The position numbers were made by a program, and so were the translations under genes. A stretch of DNA of 64,000 bases, from the NCBI GenBank assembly GCA_037447655.1, contig JBBHKE010002277.1:257885-321884 (forward strand), in the 5' to 3' direction. Shown here in pieces: positions 32,640 to 45,297 of the stretch. Below the pieces are notes generated by a model. It was not told the DNA's origin. It worked only from the letters and a program-made list of their open reading frames with translations, and did no database searches. Within the stretch, counting starts at the first letter, position 1, and each line of letters begins with the position of its first letter. This DNA is from Zygnema cylindricum. Lineage: Eukaryota > Streptophyta > Zygnematophyceae > Zygnematales > Zygnemataceae.

Positions 32640-35600
32640 GATTTTGTTAGAAATTTTCCTAAAAACAATCTTCAGAAAAAGCCCAAAAAGCAGCTTTATT
32701 TTGAAGTAAGGACTATATTTGCAAGCCCAATGAATGCAAACACTAAGCTAAGCGATAAATCGGTGTGCAACGAGATTTCGTCCTTTATACATTTCCTTCA
32801 AGACCATTTTGTTTCACAACTATTTGAAGCTTGCGTTTTATAGTTTACTAATGACAATTCATGTCATTTTCGGCGACATGTCTTATCAATTGAGTGTGTG
32901 CAATTGACACAAACAATTGTGGATGGCTTCTGAAAAATCATTGCACATATAACTATGGTTTTGCCTAGGGAACTTTTATCAAATTAGAAGCTTCAGATAA
33001 ACAGGATGATAGTTTTCTAAATCATCAGTTGTAGGTTTGATCTGTAAAAGATGTTTGTCATGAAGGTTCTTGTGTTTGCCAAACCAAACCAGTAAATTGC
33101 CTACAAAACCGTTTCCTTGTCTTAAGACCTTTGAGTGATTCACACTAAAATTCCATGTAAAATTATACATGGTAAAAACATGATCCATACAATTTGAATA
33201 AAAACAAAAAGCCCACAAATAGCGGATGGAATAGCTGGTTTCAACAGTTTTGGATTCTAACGGCGGTCGTTTTTAACGGTTCTATGCGCCAAAAATTGCC
33301 AACGGCCCTTTTTTTCATGGTTTTTAATATCATGAATCTAAAAAAGCGTCTTTTGGGATAAAAAAACAAGATTCCTGAAGATATTACTCGTACAATAACG
33401 CTTGCACGGCGCCACATTCTAACAAGTAGGTTTCATCCGGAATATATCGTCAGGTCCGAAACTTTTCATACGGAGATTTGGTCACGTCCTAACTCCTTTG
33501 ATGTCATATGATGTCAAGAGTCAAAAGGTGTTAGAACAGAAAATATCGTACATGTTTTTTAGAGTGAATACTGCAATTGTATGATATGGGTAAAAACGCT
33601 AGATAAAAAGAACCTGTCCTAAGATATGGAAGAAAATATGCCGGAAATTGCCGATTATAAATTAATTAGCTATCCATCAGCGTTTTGGCTGAAATGTCAA
33701 TTTGGGCAACCCTTGAATTTAGAAGACAATAACATCGTAAATAGACTTCACACATAGTTTTCTTTTTTTGGGTTAGGTCGACTACTTTAAGGAATACTTA
33801 AGGAGTTACATACACAAGTTAGGCAATTCAAAGCCTCCTAAATCTAATTTGTGATAAACTTTCCATCGATGATTTCATGTGGAGCAGATAGATACATTAT
33901 AAATGGCTTTTAGGGAAATTGGTTTTTCTTATTGTCTGATGATGTTGACATTCGTAGGTTGACATACTTTTTCCCTTTCGAGATATAGATTTGAATGGCC
34001 AATTTTCTATGGATGAGAAAATTGTCCTCAAAGTTCACTTTATTTTGTGAACATTTCAAAAGAGGCTTGCATGGTGACCTGTTTGTAAAAGTTTTGCTCA
34101 CATAAACAAAGTCGTGAATCTGGTAATCCACACTTCTTTACGTGATGATAACAACAATCTGCGTCAACTATGCTTGTTGGATGGGCGGTTTAATACTAAA
34201 TGTGTGGCCTCCTCATGAAAGATAACCAAGTGTTTAGTTTCATATTTTTTAATGGAAAATAGTGCGCAACGTGTAATTGCCATTCTGAAATTATACTTTG
34301 CGCTTGCTAGTGGTAAAATAATCTCAGGTGGACAGCAATAAGGCTTGACGTTCGATTAGACTTTATTTATTGGCATCATGCCTTCCGTAGTATGTATTTT
34401 TAAGGCAAGCTTATGGTCATCAAATGACTCATGAGGTCTCAAAGTACAAACTTGATAGACTAAATCTGCACCTAAAGGAGGAAATTTTTGGTGTAAGCTC
34501 GAAACAAAAACACCAAATTGACTTACTTCTGAGATAGGACCAAGGTTAATCAGCTTCTTGCCTTCATCATTTGAAAATTTGAACAACAACGCGCCGTCTT
34601 TTTTAATTTTTGTACAACTTGGAAAACTCTTTTCCTATACTTAGTAAATTAAATGTGACATTAAGATGGTTTAATTCAAAAGCTTTTCAGGTTGTTTTTA
34701 TAGGTGAATCAATACATTTGATAGAATGTGCATCCTCATCCTCTCAAACAATAAGAATAATATCTACCGATTTTATGGTAGAAACCCACCAAAAAACGAT
34801 GATTGTTTGCGTAGTCACCTGCATTTCTTTCATTCGTCCTATCGTTAGGAGAGGGCAGTGGATTATTCTTTCATTCGTCCTATCGTTAGGAGAGGGCAGT
34901 GGATTTAGAATGCCCTATAAAGTTCTATTCTGTACCAATTTGTAACAAAGGATATATAGGGAATACGAATTGTATCGTATTGAAGGACGTCTTAGAAGGA
35001 AAATTGCATACCACATTATCAAAATCAAAACGTGAGAAGCCTCAGATTCGATGTATCAAAGTTTTGTATCGAGGTATATCGTCAGAAATTCTATGTACAA
35101 CACTAAAAAAACACTTATGTCAAATGCCCATCAAAACAGAGAATAGGCCGTTTCGATGTTGTATGCAATCATAGAGATGGAAAAAAAATTAATTGACCGA
35201 TTTGTATGCAATCATAGAGATGGAAAAAAAATTAATTGACCGATTTTTCTGTTTGGTATGGAAATTGCTCGTGGGTAGTCTACTGTCTGCTTCTACGAGC
35301 AGGGGTGTTCTCACTTGCGAAAGGTTGTGAATGTTTAAGCAATGATTAAAGAATGTCAATTGACAGACTCATTTAGTGAATTTTACAAAAAGTCAAATCT
35401 TGAAAAGCTTTTCAAAAAAATGATAAAAAGCAGAAGCAACTTGATTTGGTGGGCCAATGACAGGTGTGTCATCAGCATCACAAGGGAACAAACACCTCAA
35501 AACCATTAATTCTCTCTAGATGAACTAGGGCAAACAAAGGACCCCTTAGAGGGTCACCTTGGTGTGTGCAAATTGTCAATTACAAAGCGGCTACGTCACC

Positions 35601-35950
35601 TAGTGGGCTCCCTATTGGATAAAAGAGGGTGTGGAATAGAAAGCACTTACAAAATGAAAGGTTCGGTCGAATTGGTAGTGGACATGCCAAAATAGCAATG
35701 TTAGGAGTTAGTTCAGAATTTCTCGTATGCCATCGTCAACCACTTCACAACTTGCTCGTCCAACGATATTAAACTAATGTGGGAACAAGAGGTCTTGAAA
35801 ATAAGGTCCTGAAAAGCCCCCTAAAGTTGAAGAGACATTGATCTGGCTACAAGGTGATAAAAAACTTCGCACACAACAATATGAAGAACACCTGTTGTTG
35901 GTTTAGAGACAGCAAACAAGGTGTGTTCCTCAAAAAGTGGTGCTGTAGTG
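32640..35950. other. No gene recognised; two short tandem duplications
   Basis: About 3.3 kb of AT-rich DNA without a recognisable coding pattern. A 41-bp unit (TTCATTCGTCCTATCGTTAG...) is doubled at 34826-34907. A 44-bp unit (TGTATGCAATCATAGAGATG...) is doubled at 35159-35246. Frames at 34356-34589 (minus) and 34610-35174 (plus) overlap each other and show no known motif. Confidence 0.5.
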
Positions 35951-35952
35951 AG

Positions 35953-37011
35953 TGATGAAACTCTAAGACCTCCATTGGTCCTCATAGTAGGCAGCTCTCA
36001 AGAATCTTATCTAGTTAGTGCCAACTCCAAGTTGATACAAACCCAAATGATTGACCCCTTAACAACCAGAACCCCAATACAATTTCACCCCTGTGAAATA
36101 AGACTTTCTGTGTGCTCAGTTCCACCACAGAATGCAAAGTTAGCATATAAGTTTTGGACATATTCACCCACTTTGACTTTCCCTTAGAAATGCAGCCACC
36201 CAGGCAAAAACTTTGACCAACTATACCCTTGTGTAGCTTGGACTCCAATGAGTCCGCAGCAAAAAGAATCAGTGAATATGGTCAACCGAGTGAGTTGTAA
36301 TTACATGGCAAAGTTTGCCAATTTATACAGATGCTCTCTGAAAAGAGGCGACTACCTACCAAAAAAAATTATAAGTCCTAAAACCCCTCTCTAAGCTCCC
36401 TAGTACTGAGGTACAGTCCAATCGTAAGACTATACCGTACAAGAAAGTACAGGTACCGTTGTACTTTCTGTACGGTCCATGTACGATATCGCCACAGTGT
36501 GACATTTGTCACATCCAGAATTATTATCTCGCGTTCCACAAATCCCGCAATCCTCCTAGATCCTGCCACGTGTCATCCAGAGTGGCGATGCCTGACAACG
36601 CTAAGTTGTCCACTTCGGAATCCCGGCTCGCACCACGGTCGTTCGATAAGAACGACATTTAATATTGGCCGTAAAATAAAATGTCGTTTCGTTAATTCCG
36701 TGCGGTCCGGAATTTGTGCGGTTTAACCAGTTTCCGTGTACATTTCGTCCCGTAAGCAGTTAAATGAAATATATTGCGTCATTCACGTTTATATAACTAT
36801 CGTACCCTATATGTTCTAGCATTCATCCTAGACTATAGGATAAAGCTACCGGCTATCAGATTCTTGACGGACGACAGGTACCAGGATCATATCCTGGATT
36901 CGTCAAGATGTGGGGGTTTGGAGAGTGGAGCTATAGGCAGGCTGCCTTTGCTCTCACTTCCTCTTATTAATTTTCCTTTATTCAGACCTAGAAAATACAT
37001 ACATTTCAACA
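35953..37011 (-). repeat. Copia 3' LTR, minus orientation, same family as 702-1957
   Basis: The right end ...CATTTCAACA is followed by CTCCCCTTACTTTTTAGTCT, i.e. a minus-strand polypurine tract joined to TGTTGAAATG. The next about 70 bp match the complement of the sequence before 702. It contains the tRNA-like module (about 36815-36910; arms CTTGACG/CGTCAAG and hairpin CCAGGATCATATCCTGG). The left end near 35953 is estimated from CTCTAAGACCTCC matching the U5 of other LTRs. The element body to its right is lost within about 100 bp. Confidence 0.75.
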
Positions 37012-37099
37012 CTCCCCTTACTTTTTAGTCTACTTTCCTTTCAACTCCTACCAAATACATTTTTCTTTTATTTTCCTTCTTTTTAGGGTTTTTTTAGGG

Positions 37100-37967
37100 T
37101 ATTTTAGGGTTTTAAAATGGTGTATCAGGCCAAATGAGACTTCGAGGAAATCATGCCAAGAAAATTTTTAGTTAAGGAACATTCCATCCGTGCACTCTTT
37201 GGGGGAGTCGTGGCACCAAGGAGATGTGTGCACTCTAAGAGGCTGATCTGATCGTTTCCAGGATTAAGGAATCATGAAGGATCTCAAGAGGAGATCGCGC
37301 GGTCAAAGAGGGACTCACAAACTTAAATTGAATTTTGTCTACCAGTTGCATCATTTTGTCATGTAGCGCAACCTACTTCTGAAGGACGTGGGGACGAATC
37401 GGATCGCCGATCATTGAATGCTCTCATTGTGGAGAATGGGGCCAAGCGGATTTGAAGATTGCCCCGATTAGATGTGCATCGGATGGGATTCCATGGTGGA
37501 TCGTCGAATCATGTGACTTTGTTGTTGTAGAAGACGAGGCGTATTCTGATTTGAGCGAGGTCGAATGGCACCATTATGTTCGTGGATTCGTTCGTGAAGA
37601 ATTGGGGAATGCTGCCAAATGATGGGCAGTCGCCAAAATTTATGCGTCATGACCCTCAAATCGTTTTGGAGGTTTTTGGAATGACAATTTTTGCGTCGAA
37701 GCTTGCGACAACGGGTTCCAACTTCCAGGCCGTTGCTTCACGCTCGCGTCACATGTGACAGGTTAAAGCAATTTAGACGCGGTTTCAGTTTTTGGCAGTT
37801 TACGCCGAAAATCAGAGTTGAATGATTTCACGGATTTCACGGAATGACAGCATAATAGATCCCGTGGGGATTGTTTGTTGTTTGCGTCGACATGTGACAG
37901 GTTATACTTTTTGCGCGGGAAACCACGAAGCCTAAAAAAGTGAAAAAGATGGCAGAAAGAGCGTGAC
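37100..37967. other. No gene recognised
   Basis: After the retroelement edge I see only short overlapping frames without known motifs. Confidence 0.4.
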
Positions 37968-37970
37968 TAA

Positions 37971-38678
37971 TGGCGTGTCCCCATGTAACCGATATTTTGA
38001 AATGTTATTTTGGAATTTAGCGCTGATTTTACTGTGTACTTTTCAAAGAGTGCCTATGTCAATCGTTACTTGCGCGTTCATTATTTTGAAATTGTGGCAG
38101 TTGTACACGTCGCCAATACTTGCGACGCCTGTAGATGCCAACAAACTGCTGACATTTGTAGACGCCAACGATCTCGGAACAAACTGCGGACATTTGTACG
38201 CCGCAAAGAGCTCCTAACATACTGGGACAATTGTTGACGCCAACTGTCATTTGTTGACGCCCACACGTGAACGACATAAGCAATCGCCTACTTCTACAAA
38301 ATGACATTTGTAGACGCCCACAAGTGGATTACATAAGCAAACGGACAAACAATTTTTTTTTCGTGTATTCTCCCAACTGCAAAAAAACAAATGAAAACTT
38401 TTGACGCGTGCAACCTTGGCTTTCTATTCGTCAATAGGGTAGTATTTTGATTAAAAAGAGGTCGCGATTTGATTTCAGTGCAAGTGTGAAGATGAGCTGG
38501 AAGTGGGTAGCGATGATAATAATGCCAAATCGCCGTACCTTTCAAGTTCCAAGATGACGCAAAATATATTTGAGTTTTTGCCCATTTTTCGTACGGCGTA
38601 ATATTTTCAAGTAGGAAGCCCCATTTTTTGTGTAAACGACGGAAAAAAACCCTTACTTGAACACATGGGGACACGCCC
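37971..38678. mobile_element. PIF/Harbinger-type non-autonomous element (MITE-like), copy 1
   Basis: Left end GGCGTGTCCCCATGT (from 37972) and right end ACATGGGGACACGCC are perfect 15-bp inverted repeats. TAA lies outside both ends (37968-37970 and 38679-38681), the TTA/TAA duplication typical of PIF/Harbinger. It is about 708 bp with no transposase. Inside are five or six copies of ATTTGTAGACGCC-like motifs (38127-38320). Its subterminal sequence resembles that of copy 2 and of the right end at 40814. Confidence 0.8.
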
Positions 38679-39120
38679 TAAAGAGCATTACGAAATAACT
38701 TTCGGATTTTCGGTTTGATTTTGGTGGAACTCGCGTCCACTTTGTCACGTGTCACGTATCATGTGCAAATTTTGAGAATTCCGGCGGTAATTCATTGTGA
38801 CACGTATCTTTGTTATCCACGTGTCGTGAATCTACGATAGCTGTAATTGACCAGCCACCTCGAAGAGGTGGGTGGTAAATTACACAATTGATTGTATCCA
38901 ATGGTCATTGTTCCCTCCCAGACCACCGGAGAATATTGGTAAGATTCTTTGTAAAGTTGTTTTGTGAATAAAAACAAAACAAGTGGTACGTTGTAGTAAG
39001 TCAAGATACTAACTTATCTAAACAACCTCATGTTTAGTTTTGATGGAACTGCACCCCGACAATATTTTGGGTTTAATGGCTTAACGTCAAAGAATCATTT
39101 GCGCTAATTTATGCATCTAA

Positions 39121-40814
39121 AGGTACAACCCCATGTAATTGTAACTTAGCGAACTTACTTTGTATTGTAGCGAAAATTCTGCATACACTATTTTCTAAGG
39201 GTGCATCTCCATGTGCCTTTATAAGGGTTTTTTTCTGTCGTTTTCTTGTAAAACTTAGAGCCGTACAGCGTAAGTTTCAACCGTAAATAAAAATAGAGAA
39301 AATGAGAAGTACATTTTGCGTCATCATTGAATTTAAGATGTACTACATGTTGTCGTTTTGTGTTCTTCGACCCACGGCCACGCCAAAAAATGTCATCTTC
39401 AAACTTTTCTTTAAAACACAGTAAAGATGTATTTTAAAACAAAGAATTTTCGAAAAACAAATAGAAACACGTAGTCGCACGTGTAAAGTTTTTTCAAGAA
39501 ATTTCAAAAGAATTCAAGCAACGACGAAAGTGCACGATCCGCTGTGTTTTGTCCGTTTGCTTCCTGGTACGACAAAGCAAACTACACAATTTGTTTGGTT
39601 TTGTCCGTTTGCGCTTGGTACGGATTTTATTTCGCCAAGGGTCTCAAGATCCGATGCCATCTCACGTCGAGCGGACAAGAGACGCAAAAGGCAAAGTGCA
39701 TCTTCTTCAACCGTGAAACGACACAGCCTGGATGGCGGTACGTCTACAATGTCACGAAAACTCATGCGACGTCACAAATAGTTACATATAATAACGTTCG
39801 TCATCACATTTTGTACATGTCGACAGCCGTCACGGGCATTGTCGACGTATACAATCGTCACGCCCTTAAGTGACAACTTCGTTTGGTACACATAGGGACA
39901 CCCGAAATCCGGGTCCGCCGAATCTGCTCTAAAACACAAAGTAAATTCTCCAAGTTTCAAGTACATGGAGACGCACCCTAAGCTTCCCAATGTGTAACAA
40001 CGACATTGTTACTTAAGGCTGTGACTATTGTAAACGTAGACAATGCCCATGAAAGCTGTCAACGTCTTGACACACCTTAGTTTCTAAAACTTTTTGGTAT
40101 GTCCCATGTTTGTGCGTGACATGGTAGACGTATAACCTTCCAACATGTACTTGTCATGGCTAAACAAAGATGCTTTTGCGTTTGCCTCTTTGGTCCGGTC
40201 GCCATGAATGGACATAGAATTCTTAAGGCCCCTGCAAAATGAAAATCATTTCCTCTTTTTAAGTGCGTTTGTTGATTCTTCCCACCTTGACTTGGTTCGC
40301 GCACGTGCGGTCGCCCTCAACATTGTACCAACCTCCATTGGTGCCCCAAAGTATCGAAGTTTGAAGGAGTGAAGGAGAGGCAAGGTGAGAGAGGCGCGAC
40401 CTACAATGGCGCCTTCACATTGTTTTCACCTTTCCATGTCGTTAAGATATTCAGACCCTTGCAAAATTTCTGTACAGTGTGCAAAAGGACAAAAGACAAC
40501 AATCGTGTACTTTTCTTTGTCGCAATCTTTTGAAAACTTTTTACACGGGTTAATATGTTTTTCTATTTGTGGAGCGGTGCTACTTAATTCTAAAACACAT
40601 CTCCGATGTGCTTGAAGATGAAGTTTGAAGATGGGGAGGTCGTGGGTCGAAAAACACAAGACTACAACTTTTGGTATGTTCTAAGTTCAAAGATGACGCA
40701 AATTGTACTCCACATTTTTGCAATTTCTTCGTACTGTTGTAACTTTATCAGTACGTCCCTAAGTTTTTGAAAAAAATGACAGAACAAAGCCCTTAGGCAC
40801 ATGGAGACTTACCC
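39121..40814. mobile_element. Possible larger or older PIF/Harbinger-type element, copy 3, hosting copy 2
   Basis: The right end ...CACATGGAGACTTACCC is followed by TAA (40815-40817) and matches the family terminus. The subterminal stretch AAGATGACGCAAATTGTACT resembles copy 1. The best left-end candidate is TAA then AGGTACAACCCCATGT at 39121, only partly matching. If right, copy 2 inserted near its left end, leaving about 0.9 kb of host element. The left boundary is uncertain. Confidence 0.4.
39199..39978. mobile_element. PIF/Harbinger-type non-autonomous element, copy 2
   Basis: The left end GGGTGCATCTCCATGT and right end ACATGGAGACGCACCC are complementary with one mismatch. TAA flanks at 39196-39198 and 39979-39981. 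It is 780 bp. The left subterminal AAGGGTTTTTTTCTGTCG matches the complement of the copy 1 right subterminal AAGGGTTTTTTTCCGTCG. No transposase is encoded. Confidence 0.82.
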
Positions 40815-40817
40815 TAA

Positions 40818-43800
40818 GACTAATTTGGATCGACACTCCCATAGTGTAGCCGCTATAGTCGGTGTTTACACCCTCGACGTTTAACCATATGCGAACAAAT
40901 TAGCGCGGTTTCCTCCGTATTTTATCTGGAATCAAATGTGAGTGTGCTTTCATGTGTCGACGCCGCTCACTTTCAACTTGTCGACATTGTTATCTGACAC
41001 TTGTTATGTACTTTTGTCCAAACTAACGAACATTTTTTGGACAAAATAACACGTTTTGATACACTACACTGTTTAAAAACCTTGCAGTTTATAGTTGACA
41101 TTAATTAAACCGTACCTATATTAGAGTAAGTGAAAAGTTACAGTTATAAAACTATTTTAGGTTGGGGGGTCAAAATTTAGGGGCGCTGATATAATGTTAT
41201 TAACATTGATAGCGATTCACGATGTAGCATTAATATTGAAAACCGAAAATTCTCAATGCGGCGAACTGAAAAATTGCTAAAATCTGTCCTTGTCGATGTC
41301 CGATTTCTGAATGATATTGTATCGGACGTTTCAGTACGTACGCAACAACTACAAAACACTACCCATCGTCATTACGGTTGCTGCATTCACACCGGAAATC
41401 GATGATGAATGAGATAATAAAATGAATGATCCCGTACCATTCATTTCGCAAAAAAACAAAAAAAGAGGCGCCAAGCTGACCGACTCTGCTCGGCTGTCAA
41501 CCTTTTTGGAGCGTAGCGACAGACAAATTATACGATTTGGAGCGTAGCGACGGACAAAACATACGGTCAAGTGCGTCAAAACTTGACAACTGTGGTAGGT
41601 CATCCTTTTTTTCGGAAACCCTTTTCGGAATGCAGAAATCCGACTTTGAAAAAACATGAAGTCGCATCCCGAATGATTCATCCGTACTGTAACGAAATTT
41701 ACAATATACGATGGTTTGGTACGGAGGGATTTGAATCATTAGGTGCTTAATCGTACGGCAACATTATTCACATCGCGACGTTTTAGTTGACGTGAGATGA
41801 CGTCAAGGGCGTCTCACGTCCAAACAAAACAAAAGGACATTCGTTTCCTCATCTCATTCATCATCCATTTCCAGTGTGAATGCAGCAGGTAAAAGAAAGA
41901 TTAGCGTAAGCATTAATTTGATGTCGTTAACTCTATTTTCTGTATTGATGTAGGAAAAATAAAAAACATCAATACTAGTTTTGGTACTTTCCACTTTATA
42001 ACGTGTACGCTGAGCTGGCATGAATGCTACAGTACAGTATTTCAAGTGTGAATGCCGTATCCGGACAGGATCTGCCGGGTGACGTACTTTGTGAGTTTCG
42101 CGATATTACGAAACATACAAACTAGAGTAGAATTTAACAGTATTTTACGTTGCTATACGTTATTTTATGTTTTACATTAAAACTAGAGTAGAATCCAGCA
42201 GTATTTAACGATATTTTACGTTATTCTATGTTTAGATTCGGTCTTCTCCTTTATTATCGTAAAAGTTTACATTTAATGTTCGCGCCATTTCCGACGGCTA
42301 GCAGCTACTTGAATTTAATTGACATGCGGAGGGCACTTAACTTTGCAGAAATGAGGTGTCACGTGGCAGTTTTACACGGAGACGAACTTGTCGTACATAA
42401 CGCTAATTTTTACGTAAAGTGGCTCAACACTAGTTGAGAAGCTCCCAAATTTAGCGTGTATGCTATTTTAATGTTAATAACAATATTTCATGCTTCAGGG
42501 AAAAAATAGTGTAATAAACGCTAAATACGTAAAAAACGATGAACAGTGTAGCAATCATCCTATGGACCGAGAATCTCACAAAACTGAAGGTCATTTTTCC
42601 ATTTTGGTAAATGTGAGATAGTACTGTGCTGTAGTTCTAAACATTGTAAAATCAGCTCTCAGGCTTTCTTGTCATCTATGAATGACGACAAAAAAAAATA
42701 TACCATAGTGAGGAAACTTCACGGACCGCACTCCTTGTAAGGGCTCCATTCGTACAATTTCTGGACTTTTGTACGGAAGTACTTGAAGTCGTCTCAGCAT
42801 TCGTTAAAATCGCTAAAACGAGAAATCGATAAATCGTTAAATCGTTAAGTCCTTAAATTGGAGATTTTTTTGATCGGGTTGTCAAATTGGAGTCTTTTAG
42901 TAGAATGACATTTCCTTGCCCTAAAATGTGTCGACTCTGGAGCCATTACTGGAACCCTAGTACGGATTAAAGAAAGGTACAAAGTACCTCCAAGGATAAA
43001 TTTTTAAAGAAAGGTACAAAGTACCTTCAAGGATAAATTTTTAAAGAAAGGTACAAAGTACCTCCAAGGATAAATTTGTATTTCAAACCAGTACCTTATC
43101 CAAGACTGATATTGGTTGTTTCATTTTTTTTTTGATGTGCAATTAAGAGGGTTCCCTGTTTCTTTCACATGATATGACACAACATTTAATGTACCACATT
43201 GTTAACTTTCTCATGTTTTTCTCATTTGCGGACCAACTCATTTGTTTTTGTTTGTCTGGGGATTCTTTGGAAACAAGTCTGCAACCTTTATGAGGTACAA
43301 TGATTGATATGGGAAACAAACACGCTGCATCCCTGTTCTCAATCTAAGAATTTGTGTTTCCATCTTTTATGCACACCACATATAGTGTGGATCACATAAA
43401 CTCACATGAAGCCACGCTGAGAATACACCGCGAATCGTTATAAGAGTAAAGGAATTGTAAGCATGACGTTCGTATCGTTTTAACTCAGTCCGAATGACGT
43501 GGCTGATTCTGAACCATTTAACGAGTTAATGTTAATAAAAAAACAGTTTTGTGTCATGGATACTAGTTTAGGTTCGAGGAGTTACATTGTCAAAATGTGT
43601 GCAAGCATATCCGTACAATTCGCACCAATGCCTGTGAAATTCAAGCACTGGAGTGTTTTTTTGCTTTCTTTTTCTTGCATTTGAAGTGAACAGTGAATTG
43701 TGACTAGTGAAGTGAATGGTCTTGCCTAATGTCTCCATCATCTGGTGAGGTCTTTACCATTGACCTCATCCAAGCATTTATCCATTGAATTTCTCACGAA

Positions 43801-44592
43801 TTTAAGATTTCCGGGAATAAATTCGATGTTTCTTCGTAGAATGTTGTCAAATTCTGCATCCACTAATGTCGATGTTTTTCTCCTCGTAATGATTTTTGAT
43901 TGTGCTCCTAAGTTCAAAAGGAGCAAATGCGTGTTTTTGTGTTTACTGCCGGGATTATTGTATGGAAGATATGATGCACCTAGCACCTGTCTTGGGTGGC
44001 ATAGTCTTGTGATCTTTTCTCACATTAGTATAAAATTGTCTGATGAGATTTTCTTTTTTTCTCTTCCATGCATCCTTTTGCAAATCAGACAGATATAGGA
44101 CTTGATGGTTTTAATGTCCCCTTACCATAGATGGACGAATCGTACGGATGGGAATGAAGATCACATGACCGCATGTGCAAAAAAAATATTGTATTAGAAT
44201 CTACAAGCAGCCACCTTAGTTCATGTGTAACAAAAACTGGCATGTAAATGTTGTATGCTGTAAAATATTTATTGCGAGAAGTGTACTTATATAGAGAGAG
44301 CATAACTCACGGCGGATTATCCACCTTCGATAAAAATTCATGGAAACGGTACCAATTTTCATGACTAACAAAATCTCGCGACACTTGAAAAATCTATACA
44401 ATGAAAAGCATGAAAAGGTTTAGAATATATGATGCATATATGAAATAGGCACTTTCCAAAGGGTACAATGTATTGACTTCATCCCTGTGAGCAGTACTTG
44501 ATGTATGAACAAAATTTTGACCATATCTTCTGGTTTTATTGTCATCTTAATACCAAACAAAGAACATGGTTGGGTTTGGATTCTTCACGCAG
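40818..44592. other. No gene recognised; small repeats only
   Basis: A loose duplication about 42121-42236 (ACTAGAGTAGAAT then ACGTTATTTTATG twice) and a triple repeat at 42970-43080 are present. The minus frames 43986-43738 and 44303-44085 have ordinary-looking composition but no motif I know. The 5' exon(s) of the gene starting at 44593 probably lie in this stretch, but I could not find them. Confidence 0.4.
42970..43080. repeat. Three tandem 37-bp repeats, each with a palindrome
   Basis: The unit AAAGAAAGGTACAAAGTACC(T)... is present three times with a one-base variant in the middle copy. AGGTACAAAGTACCT is an inverted repeat in each. Confidence 0.9.
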
Positions 44593-45297
44593 CTTATGCG
44601 CGAATTTCGCTGGAGGTGCACATTAAAATCTATTTGGATTTGGTTACGTTCTTTGTTTTTGCGATTATCAACATGGAATCGGAAAGTGACAGTAGGAAAT
44701 ACCACGGATTCTACCCGATATGGTGTTCAAATTTTTGCGGGCCACACGAGATTTGCCACATCCAGCATGCCATCGAACAGAGAAGCTCATCCACACCAAT
44801 GGACACCGACTCGTCAAGAAGAAATTTGGAGAGTGGACCCGACTTCCGGCCGTCCAATTTGTAACTTGGAGCAAGTGGGAATGTTTGTCACCCATAATGG
44901 AGACTTCGAGTATTGGAAGTTGTTCGGCAGGTAACAATCAGTGTGTATAAATTCTTTTCTCATTGTTCGCAATGCGAAAGTGAACCCCTGAACTCCTGCA
45001 CTGGTTCAAAGTGAGCTATAGAGATGTATTAAATCCTGTCTGAAAATAGTGACCATCCTTTCGGCCCATCCTTTTGGTTTCGATCCCCCTCTCCCGTTCT
45101 CAGGATCTCTTTCTGTTGAAATGTGCTTTCTTTCTGTGAACAGAGACAGGACACATGCAGAAATTTCCGTTTGGTTAGAAAGAGTTATCGGGAGGGAGGC
45201 TCCTGCCCAGTGTGATACAGCAGCCATAGGAGGTCTTTTGGAGCTTTTACGGACCCAAGGCCTCTGGCTCGCTTCTCTCCGTCTGGCATTTCAGCAG
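44593..45297 (+). other. GlmS-like gene, exons 1-2 found: glutamine amidotransferase core
   Basis: Exon 44593-44930 (phase 2 end) encodes RYGVQIFAGHTRFATSSMPS, then NREAHPHQW and FVTHNGDFEYWKLFG. Splicing AG to A at 45144 restores an Arg codon and continues HAEISVWLERVIG and PAQCDTAAIGGLLELLRTQG. These match the GHTR(W/F)AT, HNG and Asp positions that bind glutamine in class II amidotransferases. The first about 50 residues (LMREFRWR...WNRK) are unusual and might be misassigned. The nucleophile Cys must lie in an upstream exon. Confidence 0.85.

Noticed and set aside
32190-32668. Proline/serine-rich or Glu/Arg-rich proteins at the polypyrimidine tract
   Set aside because: Low-complexity translation on both strands with no conserved start or motif.
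36378-36726. Frames of 60-75 residues in 36.0-36.7 kb
   Set aside because: Within a minus-orientation LTR; no coding motif.
43738-44303. Minus-strand two-exon gene
   Set aside because: Frames 43986-43738 and 44303-44085 have plausible composition, but I recognise no motif and no convincing splice pair.
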